Assembly (NCBI GenBank): GCA_003162425.1
Contig: PMOK01000224.1
Span: 25,250-69,640 of the forward strand
Length of the DNA stretch: 44,391 bases
Direction of reading: 5' to 3'
Source: Bryobacterales bacterium
GTDB lineage: Bacteria; Acidobacteriota; Terriglobia; Bryobacterales; Bryobacteraceae
In this document: positions 29,446 through 36,961 of the stretch, piece after piece
Position numbering within the stretch: position 1 is the stretch's first letter
Layout of the letters: the number at the start of each line of letters is the position of its first letter
Made by a program: the position numbers and the translations under genes
Notes under the pieces: model-generated
The model's input: only the letters and a program-made list of their open reading frames with translations
What the model was told of the DNA's origin: nothing
Databases searched by the model: none

Positions 29446-30942
29446 ATGATCATTATCGCCCTGCTCCTGATTCCGCTGCTAGCGAGTGCAATCACGGCTG
29501 CGATGCGCAATCCGCGCCGGATGGAGCTGGTGTACTTGCTTTCGGCGGTGGGGTCGTTCGCAGCGGCAGTCTGGCTTGCAGGGGAAGTGCTGCGATCAGG
29601 ACCGGTGGCATGGGGCAACGGGTTTCTGTATGCCGATCATCTCAGCGCGCTGGTGGCGTTATTGACCGCCTTCGTCTACCTCGTCTCGGCCCCCTACGCC
29701 ATCGGTTATTTCCGGCAGGAAGCAAAGGATCATGCCAGTGGTGAAATCATCGACGAAAAAATCCCAAGCTCCAGATTACGCCTGTACTACTCGCTTACGC
29801 CTTTGTTCGGCTTCTCGATGCTGCTGGTCACGGTGGCCAACAACCTGGGCGTGATGTGGGTCGCGGCTGAGGGTACCACGCTAGCCTCCATATTTCTGGT
29901 GACCTTTTACAATCGTCGGAACTCCCTCGAAGCAGCCTGGAAGTACGCCATTTTAGGCGGCGTCGGACTGTCGATGGCGCTTTTTGGCACCGTGTTGGTC
30001 TACTACGCGTCGTACCCGATACTGGGCGGCGAGAACGTGAGCAACCTGAATTGGTCCGTGCTGGTGGATAGCGCACCGCGATTCGACAAAACGGTGATGC
30101 GTCTCGCCTTCATCCTGGCCCTGCTTGGTTACGGAACGAAGGCTGGCCTGGCGCCGATGCACACCTGGAAACCGGATGCTTACAGCGAGGCTCCGGTTCC
30201 CGTTGTGGCGCTCATGGCGACGGCCGTCCTGGATTGCGCGCTCTACGCGCTCGCCCGATTCTATGTGCTCACGGCGCGTTGCCTGGGGCCGGCCTTCGCC
30301 TCTCAGTTGCTGATACTTTTCGGCCTTCTCACCATCGGCATCGCGGTGCCATTCATCCTCCAGCAGCGAAGTTACCGGCGATTGCTCGCCTATTCGAGCA
30401 TCGACCACGGCGGAATCATGGCGCTCAGTCTGGGCTTTGGAGGAGTCCTGGGGCCGCTGGGTATGCTGCTCCACATGACGTTCCATTCCGTGACGAAGCC
30501 GCTGCTGTTCTTCTGCGCCGGCAATTTCCAGCAGCATACCGGAAACGATTCGCTCAAGAAGGGGGCCGGAGGGTTGCTCCACACTTTGCCCGTGAGCGCA
30601 CCGATGTTCCTGCTGGCGACCCTAGCTGTAACCGGGACGCCACCGTTCAGCATGTTCCAGAGTGAGTTTACTGTTCTGCGTGCCGGGTTCGCCGCCCAAC
30701 ACATTGGCGTTGTGATCGTGTTTGTCGTCTTGGTGGTCGCGATTTTTTGTGGTTTCTTTTACCACGCCTCGCAATTGGTTTTCGGCGCGCCCAATGGTCT
30801 ACCGCGCGGTGAGTTCTCGCGCTGGAAAACCTGGCCGGTGATCGGCCTTTCTCTCATCGTTGTTCTTTTGGGATTCTGGCTGCCCGCACCGCTCTACGCT
30901 CTGGTGGAGGGCGCAGCGCGCATTCTTGAGGTGCATCCTTGA
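29446..30942 (+). CDS. hyfF: Proton-channel subunit, NuoN/HyfF-like
   Basis: A 498-residue antiporter-like membrane subunit. E142 (MWVAAEGTTLASIF) and K232 (LLGYGTKAGLAPMHTWKPDAYSEAP) are the conserved helix-5 Glu and helix-7 Lys; at the place of the second Lys seen in HyfB there is an uncharged/Asp stretch (ATAVLDCALYALAR), similar to HyfF proteins. YSSIDHGGIMALSLGFGG and HSVTKPLLFFCAGN follow. It forms a second ion channel of the complex. The gene lies 7 bases after hyfE, and its TGA overlaps the TTG start of the next gene. Confidence 0.92.
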   Translation: MIIIALLLIPLLASAITAAMRNPRRMELVYLLSAVGSFAAAVWLAGEVLRSGPVAWGNGFLYADHLSALVALLTAFVYLVSAPYAIGYFRQEAKDHASGEIIDEKIPSSRLRLYYSLTPLFGFSMLLVTVANNLGVMWVAAEGTTLASIFLVTFYNRRNSLEAAWKYAILGGVGLSMALFGTVLVYYASYPILGGENVSNLNWSVLVDSAPRFDKTVMRLAFILALLGYGTKAGLAPMHTWKPDAYSEAPVPVVALMATAVLDCALYALARFYVLTARCLGPAFASQLLILFGLLTIGIAVPFILQQRSYRRLLAYSSIDHGGIMALSLGFGGVLGPLGMLLHMTFHSVTKPLLFFCAGNFQQHTGNDSLKKGAGGLLHTLPVSAPMFLLATLAVTGTPPFSMFQSEFTVLRAGFAAQHIGVVIVFVVLVVAIFCGFFYHASQLVFGAPNGLPRGEFSRWKTWPVIGLSLIVVLLGFWLPAPLYALVEGAARILEVHP

Positions 30943-32522
30943 TTACCAAAGCCGGCTCGTTTGACGGGCTCCTCGCGAGAGGTGTAAATCTGTTTGAACG
31001 CTGGCGTGAGCAGGGAGACGCGGAAATCTACGCGGACCTCCCCTCGAACGATGCGCGGCCCGTCACGGCCTTTCTTCGAGACAACGGGTGCCGGCTAGCC
31101 GCCGTGTTTGCCGAAGACCGCACCGCGGCCGAATCGCGCTACAACCTGTATTACGTATTTGAACATCCCCATGATCGCCGCTACCTGCTGGTGCGGGCGC
31201 CGGTCCCCTCCGATCACGCCGCCTTTCCTTCTCTCGCGGTTGAAATTCCGGCCGTAAACTGGCAGGAGCGCGAGATTCAGGATTGGTTCGGCTTGGTGGC
31301 CGAGAACCATCCCAATCCGCGCCGCGTTGCGCTGCATGACAACTGGCCGGACGTCCATCCTCTGCGCAAAAGTTTTCCGATCGACACCGTGCTTCCCCCC
31401 TTTGAGGGCGAACGGCACGTCTATCGGCCGACTCTCGGCGAGGGTGTGTTTCAGATTCCAGTAGGCCCGGTGCACGCGGGCATCATCGAACCTGGACACT
31501 TCAACTTCGCTGTTGCCGGCGAACCTATTCTTTATCTCCAATTGCGGATGTTCTACGTCCACAAGGGAATCGAGAAGCGCTTCGAGCAATTGCCGGTTCA
31601 TCGCGCGGTCTTCCTTGCCGAGAGCATTTCCGGCGACTCGAGTTTCTCGCACGGCGCCGCTTTTTGTCAGGCCATCGAACAAGCTGCCGGCGTTGAGATC
31701 CCCGAGCACGCCGCTCGGATACGGACCATTCTTCTGGAATTGGAGCGCATGTACAACCATGTCGGCGATATTGGAGCCATCGCGACCGATGTGGGTTTTG
31801 TCATTGCCAATGCTCACGCCTCGCGTCTTCGCGAGCTGATTCTTCGCCTCAACGAAGAGTTAACCGGCAGCCGCCTGTTGCGCGGAATGATTTGTCCCGG
31901 CGGAGTGCGCTGGAATTGGTACCCCGATCAAATTGAGGAGTGCGTGCGTGTCCTGAAGATCTTCGACCGAGAATTCGAAGACTTGATGGGGATCATCGAA
32001 ACCTCGGACTCCACGCGCGACCGGCTGGAACGCACTGGAATCCTCGATCCGGATAAAGCGAGAGACCTCGGCGTGGTGGGCGTCGCCGGCCGCGCATCCG
32101 GTATCGACCGCGACGTCCGGCGCGACCATCCCTATGCCGCGTATGGCTCGGTGACGATTGAGGTGCCCGTCTACCAGGAGGGGGATGTCTTGCGACGCAT
32201 GCACGTCCGGGTGGATGAAATTCGTCAGTCGCTGAACGTGATCCGGGCCGTAGAATCCGGGCTCAGGCCAGGGCCACATTGCGTTACCATGCCCCCGCTT
32301 CCGCCGGACCGATGCGCGCTGGGCGCCGTGGAAGGATGGCGCGGCGAGATTCTCCACTGGATTCGTACCGGGCCAGGGAACCAGCTTGAGCGCTGTAAGA
32401 TCAAGGACCCGTCTCTCAACAATTGGCCGGCTCTGGTGGAGGCCGTGCAGGGCAACATCGTGCCGGACTTCCCGGTGATCAACAAGAGTTTCAATCTCTC
32501 CTATTCCGGGACGGATCGCTGA
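30939..32522 (+). CDS. hyfG: Hydrogenase large subunit-like protein (NuoC-NuoD fusion) lacking all NiFe ligands
   Basis: A 527-residue HyfG/HycE-type protein: a NuoC-like domain (about 1-155, with NWQEREIQDWFGL) joined to a hydrogenase large-subunit/NuoD domain (GPVHAGIIEPGHFNF, YVHKGIEKRFE). True enzymes bind NiFe through an N-terminal RxCxxC and a C-terminal DPCxxC. Here the first reads SISGDS, with S231 and S234 in place of the cysteines; the second reads NLSYSG near the C-terminus, with S521 and G524. It therefore cannot hold a NiFe centre in the usual way and fits the Ehr type. TTG start, overlapping the hyfF stop by 4 bases; no better start is seen. Confidence 0.9.
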   Translation: MITKAGSFDGLLARGVNLFERWREQGDAEIYADLPSNDARPVTAFLRDNGCRLAAVFAEDRTAAESRYNLYYVFEHPHDRRYLLVRAPVPSDHAAFPSLAVEIPAVNWQEREIQDWFGLVAENHPNPRRVALHDNWPDVHPLRKSFPIDTVLPPFEGERHVYRPTLGEGVFQIPVGPVHAGIIEPGHFNFAVAGEPILYLQLRMFYVHKGIEKRFEQLPVHRAVFLAESISGDSSFSHGAAFCQAIEQAAGVEIPEHAARIRTILLELERMYNHVGDIGAIATDVGFVIANAHASRLRELILRLNEELTGSRLLRGMICPGGVRWNWYPDQIEECVRVLKIFDREFEDLMGIIETSDSTRDRLERTGILDPDKARDLGVVGVAGRASGIDRDVRRDHPYAAYGSVTIEVPVYQEGDVLRRMHVRVDEIRQSLNVIRAVESGLRPGPHCVTMPPLPPDRCALGAVEGWRGEILHWIRTGPGNQLERCKIKDPSLNNWPALVEAVQGNIVPDFPVINKSFNLSYSGTDR

Positions 32523-32524
32523 CC

Positions 32525-33385
32525 ATGTTCAAGATTTTGAGAAAAACCGCGCAAACCGGCCTGGTTACCATCGGCTATCCTGAAAAGCCTGCGAATCTTT
32601 CGATGCGCTATCGGGGTGCCCCACGCTTTGATTTCTCGCACTGGCGGGATTCGCGTCCCGCCGCCGAGGTCTGCCCCACCGGAGCGATCTCCATCCAGGA
32701 ACGAGACGACACGCGGCTAGTCACGGTCGATTATGGGCTTTGTATTTACTGCGGCCAGTGCGCGGAGGCCGATACCAGCGGCGCCGTAAAGATAACCCGG
32801 GAGTTCGAGCTGGCTGTGCGTGACCGGCGCAATCTGGTGGTCACCGGCGAATATGCGGTGGATGCGGAAGGCGTCCAAAGCGAACTGAAAAAACTCCACC
32901 ACGGCTTCTGGCCAGTGGAAGAAACTTCCGAAGAGCTGGAGCGGAAAGTGCGCGAGCGTATCCACCAAGTCCTGGGACGTTCCCTTGCGATCCGTGAGGT
33001 GGACGCTGGTTCGTGCAATGGCTGCGAGGTGGAGATCACGGCCTTGAACAATCCGGTTTACGATCTGGAACGCCTGGGCATTCACTTTGTCGCATCTCCC
33101 CGCCATGCCGACATGCTCCTGGTGACCGGTCCAGTTACGCGGAACATGGAACTGGCGCTGGTGAAGACCTATCGCGCCGCGCCGGAGCCCAAGGTGGTGG
33201 TGGCCGTGGGAGCGTGCGGTATCAGCGGCGGAATCTTCGGGACGAATTACGCAACGCTCGGCGGCGTGGACCAAGCGATTCCGGTGGACGTGTTTGTCCC
33301 CGGCTGCCCCCCGCGTCCGCATGCGCTACTATTCGGAATTTTGCTGGCCGTCGGACGGATCGCGCAGAAAGGTCTTCCCCAATGA
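32525..33385 (+). CDS. hyfI: Fused ferredoxin - hydrogenase small subunit-like (NuoI/NuoB, HyfH-HyfI) protein
   Basis: A 286-residue electron-transfer protein. The N-terminal ferredoxin-like part keeps C50 (EVCPTGAI) and C73-x2-C76-x2-C79 (CIYCGQC); together these give the ligands of one [4Fe-4S] cluster, while the residues for a second cluster are absent. The C-terminal part is NuoB/HyfI-like with C164 and C167 (SCNGCEVEI), C231 (GACGISGG) and C261 (PGCPPRPHA), the complete proximal-cluster set in the hydrogenase-type CxxC arrangement, not the adjacent-Cys form of complex I. The ATG at 32525, 2 bases after hyfG, is used; longer readings would overlap hyfG. Confidence 0.92.
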   Translation: MFKILRKTAQTGLVTIGYPEKPANLSMRYRGAPRFDFSHWRDSRPAAEVCPTGAISIQERDDTRLVTVDYGLCIYCGQCAEADTSGAVKITREFELAVRDRRNLVVTGEYAVDAEGVQSELKKLHHGFWPVEETSEELERKVRERIHQVLGRSLAIREVDAGSCNGCEVEITALNNPVYDLERLGIHFVASPRHADMLLVTGPVTRNMELALVKTYRAAPEPKVVVAVGACGISGGIFGTNYATLGGVDQAIPVDVFVPGCPPRPHALLFGILLAVGRIAQKGLPQ

Positions 33386-33732
33386 CCAGCACCCACGAGC
33401 TTCGCCGGTTCAAAGCCGAGATCTTCCAAGCCCTCGCCCACCCCACTCGAATCGCTATCGTTGAAGCATTGCGGAACGGTGAGATGTCGGCCGGCCAGAT
33501 CATCGACCAATTGGGGCTGGAACAAGCCAACGCCTCGCAGCACTTCGCGGTCCTCCGGAGCAAGCAGGTGGTGGTCAACCGCAAGGAAGGCAACCAAGTC
33601 TTCTACTCGCTCCGGGACCCGGTCCTGATCGAAGTGCTAGATGTGCTCAAGCGCTACTTCTACTCCCACCTTTCGCAAACGATGTCGATGCTAAAGGCGA
33701 TGCGGATGGATAAGGGGACGCCTAAGAAATGA
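33382..33732 (+). CDS. ArsR-family transcriptional regulator without cysteines
   Basis: A 116-residue winged-helix protein of the ArsR/SmtB type: ALAHPTRIAIVEALRNGEMSAGQI, then the recognition helix region GLEQANASQHFAVLRSKQVVV and the wing RKEGNQVFYSLRDP. It has no cysteine at all, so the classical metal box (ELCVCDL, here EMSAGQI) is missing; it would have to sense something other than a thiolate-bound metal. Its ATG overlaps the hyfI stop (ATGA), making it the last gene of the operon, and it likely controls the promoter at 25687. Confidence 0.9.
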   Translation: MTSTHELRRFKAEIFQALAHPTRIAIVEALRNGEMSAGQIIDQLGLEQANASQHFAVLRSKQVVVNRKEGNQVFYSLRDPVLIEVLDVLKRYFYSHLSQTMSMLKAMRMDKGTPKK

Positions 33733-33762
33733 ACCGGCTGATTTCGTTCTGAAAACCGGGCC

Positions 33763-33828
33763 GTCCCCTTGCTTACGCGCGGGGCTACTCGGGGCTGGGA
33801 TTGTAGCCCCGCGCGTAAGCAAGGGGAC
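33763..33828. repeat. Long hairpin with 25-base perfect arms after the operon
   Basis: Arms 33763-33787 and 33804-33828 are exact reverse complements around a 16-base loop; they begin GTCCCCTTGCTTACGCG. It lies 31 bases after the ArsR stop, so it may end or protect the operon transcript, though no T-run follows. Both arms carry a TAGCCCCGCGCGTAAGC word in opposite orientations. It is a different repeat type from the TGTGGGGC elements. The rest of the gap to 33959 shows nothing recognisable. Confidence 0.85.
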
Positions 33829-33959
33829 AGATCAAGCGGTCAGAGACCTAGATGCCGACTACTTTGAAATTAATGGTCTTCAAAAGCGTGTGCGGGAGCG
33901 GTGACGAATAAATCATCAACAACCCGTTTCACACTGTTATTCTGAATTCCTTAGGCTCC

Positions 33960-35402
33960 ATGACCATTCATAACACGCCCCACCAGCTTCGAGTAGGTCT
34001 TTTCAGCATTGGGCTGGAAGCGTACTGGCCGCAGTTTGCCGGCCTGAAAGACAAGCTGACGGGTTCGAACCAACGCCTTGCCGAAAAGCTGGAATCCGGC
34101 GGCGCGGTGGTCGTGAATCTGGGATTGATCGACACTCCCGAAAAAGCAGTATGGGCCGGCCATCGTTTTCGGGAGACGGATGTCGACCTGATCTTTCTGC
34201 ATGTATCCACCTACGCCGTCTCATCCACCGTATTGCCGGTCGTGCGCCGCGCTAAAGTTCCGGTGATTGTCTTGAATCTTGCGCCCGGGGCGGCCATCGA
34301 TTACGCTTCTTTCAATCAAATGCGCGATCGCGTGCGCATGACAGGCGAATGGCTGAGCTGGTGCCAGGCCTGCGCGGTTCCCGAGATCGCGAATGTCTTT
34401 CGCCGCTGTAAAATTCCTTTTTTCCAAGTCACCGGCATGCTGGAGGACGACCCCGTTGCCTGGAACGAGATTTCGGACTGGCTGCAGGCGGCGCGCGTAG
34501 CAAGCGTCATGGAGCACAACCGGCTGGGGCTGATCGGCCACTACTACAACGGCATGCTGGATATCTACGCCGACCTGACCCGGCAATGCGCCACGTTCGG
34601 CGGCCACATGGAGATCCTGGAAGTGGATGAACTCGCTTCCTTGCGAAAACACGTGTCGATTTCGGATATTGAGGCTCGCGTGAAGGAGTTCCAGGAAGTA
34701 TTCGACGTTCAGCCGGATTGTTCCCTGGACGAGCTCGGCCGGGCCGCGCGCACCTCAGTGGCGCTGGACAGTCTGGTTGAGAAGCATGCGCTCGGCTCAC
34801 TGGCGTACTACTACGAAGGATCGGGCATTCCAGAGAATGAGGACGCCATCAGCTCCATGATTCTCGGCAGCAGCCTCCTCACTGCTCGCGGAATTCCAGT
34901 GGCAGGTGAATATGAAGTCAAGAATGCGCAAGCGATGAAGATTATGGACTCCTTTGGAGCGGGCGGATCGTTTACGGAATTCTATGCCACCGACTACAAA
35001 GACGATGTCGTTCTTATGGGTCACGATGGTCCGGGACATATCGCGATTGCGGAGGGGAAGACGAAGGTTCGTCCGCTAAACGTTTTGCACGGAAAGGTGG
35101 GTCGCGGGCTGGCGGTAGAAATGTCGGTAAAGAACGGCCCGGTGACCTTGCTTTCAGTGGTCGAGACGGAAGCAGGAGCCATCAAATTACTGGTGGCTCA
35201 AGGCGAGTCGGTGCCGGGGGCGATTCTCGAAATCGGAAATACCAACAGCCGTTACCGGTTCCCGGCCGGCGCACGGAAATTCGTCGAGCGTTGGAGTGAG
35301 GAAGGGCCGGCCCATCATTGTGCCGTCGGTATCGGACACATAGCAGCGAAAATCGACAAGTTGGGACTGCTTCTGGGTCTGGAGGTAACTCGCGTCTGCT
35401 AA
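33960..35402 (+). CDS. L-fucose/L-arabinose isomerase family protein
   Basis: A 480-residue cytosolic protein with the fold pattern of L-arabinose/L-fucose isomerases: an N-terminal part (RVGLFSIGLEAYWPQF, DLIFLHVSTYAVSSTVLPVV, PVIVLNLAPGAAIDY), a middle part (RLGLIGHYYNGMLDIYADLT), and a C-terminal part (GEYEVKNAQAMKIMDSFGAGGSFTEFYATDY, DVVLMGHDGPGHIAIAEGK, LHGKVGRGLAVEMSVKNGPVT). Metal-dependent aldose-ketose isomerisation is expected; the exact sugar is unknown, since araA-like paralogues are frequent in Solibacter-type genomes. The nearby SDR gene could act on the product or a related acid. Confidence 0.85.
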   Translation: MTIHNTPHQLRVGLFSIGLEAYWPQFAGLKDKLTGSNQRLAEKLESGGAVVVNLGLIDTPEKAVWAGHRFRETDVDLIFLHVSTYAVSSTVLPVVRRAKVPVIVLNLAPGAAIDYASFNQMRDRVRMTGEWLSWCQACAVPEIANVFRRCKIPFFQVTGMLEDDPVAWNEISDWLQAARVASVMEHNRLGLIGHYYNGMLDIYADLTRQCATFGGHMEILEVDELASLRKHVSISDIEARVKEFQEVFDVQPDCSLDELGRAARTSVALDSLVEKHALGSLAYYYEGSGIPENEDAISSMILGSSLLTARGIPVAGEYEVKNAQAMKIMDSFGAGGSFTEFYATDYKDDVVLMGHDGPGHIAIAEGKTKVRPLNVLHGKVGRGLAVEMSVKNGPVTLLSVVETEAGAIKLLVAQGESVPGAILEIGNTNSRYRFPAGARKFVERWSEEGPAHHCAVGIGHIAAKIDKLGLLLGLEVTRVC

Positions 35403-35533
35403 AGCGAGCGGCGGCGTAACTCGTTCGCAAAGCGCGGCGAAAATCAAGCGGAAGAGCGGCGTGAATTAGCGTCTCTGAGTGGTTCGAGGCAATCGGGGAA
35501 ATAGCTAACGATAACTGAGTATCCTGAGATTTC

Positions 35534-36253
35534 ATGAAAACTGCCATTGTTACTGGGGGCGCCAAGGGGATTGGCAAGGCCATCGCTGGACGCTTGGCGC
35601 ACGACGGATTCACAGTGGTGATAGCGGATGCCGACGAGCCGGCGGCCATCACCGCAGCCGCGGAGCTGTCTGGACTGGCTATCGGCGTGGACGTGAGTGA
35701 TAGCGCCGCTGCACAGCGCATGGCGGCAACCGTGCTCGATCGCTACGGATCGATCGACGTGCTGGTGAATAATGCTGGTGTCACAGGGAAAGCGGCTCCC
35801 GTGCACGAGTACCCGGACGACGAGTGGCGTCGCGTGATGGCGATCGATCTGGACGGCGTGTTCTATTGCGCCAAGGCCGTGCTTCCTTCCATGCTGGCTA
35901 AAGGGTCTGGGCGCATCATAAATATTGCGTCAATTTCCGGGAAAGAGGGCAATCCGAACATGCCCGCGTACTCGACGGCCAAGGCAGGCGTGATTGGTTT
36001 CACGAAGGCCCTGGGCAAAGAAGTGGCGACGAAAGGCGTGTACGTAAATTGCGTCACGCCCGCGGTGATCGAGACTGAAATTCTGAAGCAGCTAACTGCC
36101 GAGACGGTGAACTATATGGTCTCGAAGATCCCTATGGGGCGCGTTGGGCATCCGCGAGAAGTGGCGGCGCTTGTGTCCTGGCTGGCGTCGGAGGAATGCA
36201 GCTTTAGCACTGGAGCGGTTTTCGATCTCAGTGGAGGCCGGGCGACTTACTAG
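35534..36253 (+). CDS. SDR-family NAD(P)-dependent oxidoreductase
   Basis: A 239-residue classical short-chain dehydrogenase. It has the cofactor motif TGGAKGIG (7-14), an acidic residue after strand 2 (IADAD) that favours NAD(H), NNAG (79-82), and the catalytic S133, Y146 and K150. The C-terminal SWLASEECSFSTGAVFDLSGG is common to FabG- and sugar-acid-dehydrogenase-like members. By pattern it resembles the 2-keto-3-deoxy-L-fuconate / 3-oxoacyl reductase group. The neighbouring sugar isomerase gene favours a sugar role; 131 bases separate them. Confidence 0.88.
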   Translation: MKTAIVTGGAKGIGKAIAGRLAHDGFTVVIADADEPAAITAAAELSGLAIGVDVSDSAAAQRMAATVLDRYGSIDVLVNNAGVTGKAAPVHEYPDDEWRRVMAIDLDGVFYCAKAVLPSMLAKGSGRIINIASISGKEGNPNMPAYSTAKAGVIGFTKALGKEVATKGVYVNCVTPAVIETEILKQLTAETVNYMVSKIPMGRVGHPREVAALVSWLASEECSFSTGAVFDLSGGRATY

Positions 36254-36376
36254 ACAACGCGGCGAGAATAGCTACCGATAAAGCTCGAAAACAGGTATCT
36301 TCGGGACACGCCGCTCTTGCGCGCCACCGGCCGTACTCGCCCTACTTGTGTAATATGAACAATCAGGCAGACTATT

Positions 36377-36961
36377 ATGCAGGAGGTCACTTCCACCTTT
36401 GGACTCATCACCAGAGTCAAAGCTGGAGATCAGGAGGCCTTCACCCGGCTGTTCGACAAGTACCGGCGCCGCCTGGCTGTGCTGCTGCACTACAAAATGA
36501 GCGACCAACTCCGGATCGCCGTGGAGGTTGACGACCTGCTGCAGGAGACTTTTCTCCGGGCCTTTCGGGATATCCAGCAGTTCGCATATCGATCGCCGGG
36601 CAGCTTCCTGCGCTGGCTCGCATCCATTGCGGATCACGTGGTGATCGACGCGGCGCGCACTCAGGGACGCTTGCGGCGCGATGGCGTAATGTTGGCCTTC
36701 CGCTCGCGCAGCAACCCCTCGGGACCGGAGCCTCGCGACAGCCGCACACCCAGCCGCTTGATGGCGGAACGGCAGGCGTTGGACAGGATGCTGGAGCGGC
36801 TCAACACGCTCCCGAGCGAATATCGCCAGGTGATCCTGTGGGCAAAGATGGAGGGTCTCTCTACCAAGGAGATGGCGGAGCGGCTGGGCCGGTCCAGAGA
36901 GGCCACCGCCCTGCTGTTGCATCGGGCCCTAAAGCGTTTCCGCGTCTTGGCCAAAAGCTGA
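36377..36961 (+). CDS. ECF-like sigma-70 factor paired with a Ser/Thr kinase
   Basis: A 194-residue RNA polymerase sigma factor with region 2 (EAFTRLFDKYRRRLAVLLHYKM, VEVDDLLQETFLRAF, FLRWLASIADHVVIDAAR) and region 4 (MLERLNTLPSEYRQVILWAKMEGLSTKEMAERLGRSREATALLLHRAL). Region 3 is absent, as in ECF factors. An in-frame stop lies just upstream of the ATG at 36377, so this is the earliest start; a perfect AGGAGGT lies inside the coding sequence right after it, with no usable later start near. The stop overlaps the kinase ATG (TGATG). Such pairs, with a kinase in place of an anti-sigma factor, are known as ECF-STK groups. Confidence 0.9.
   Translation: MQEVTSTFGLITRVKAGDQEAFTRLFDKYRRRLAVLLHYKMSDQLRIAVEVDDLLQETFLRAFRDIQQFAYRSPGSFLRWLASIADHVVIDAARTQGRLRRDGVMLAFRSRSNPSGPEPRDSRTPSRLMAERQALDRMLERLNTLPSEYRQVILWAKMEGLSTKEMAERLGRSREATALLLHRALKRFRVLAKS

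Noticed and set aside
25759..33385. Genuine NiFe hydrogenase-4 or formate hydrogenlyase
   Set aside because: All four metal-binding cysteines of the large subunit are replaced, and no formate dehydrogenase or hyp maturation gene is present in the window.
33733..33959. Possible riboswitch or small RNA between arsR and the isomerase gene
   Set aside because: Apart from the 25-base hairpin no conserved RNA architecture could be recognised; the hairpin loop and sequence match no known riboswitch.
36838..36960. Longer start for the kinase inside the sigma gene
   Set aside because: The extension is a shadow of the sigma factor's region 4; the TGATG junction at 36961 gives a normal start.
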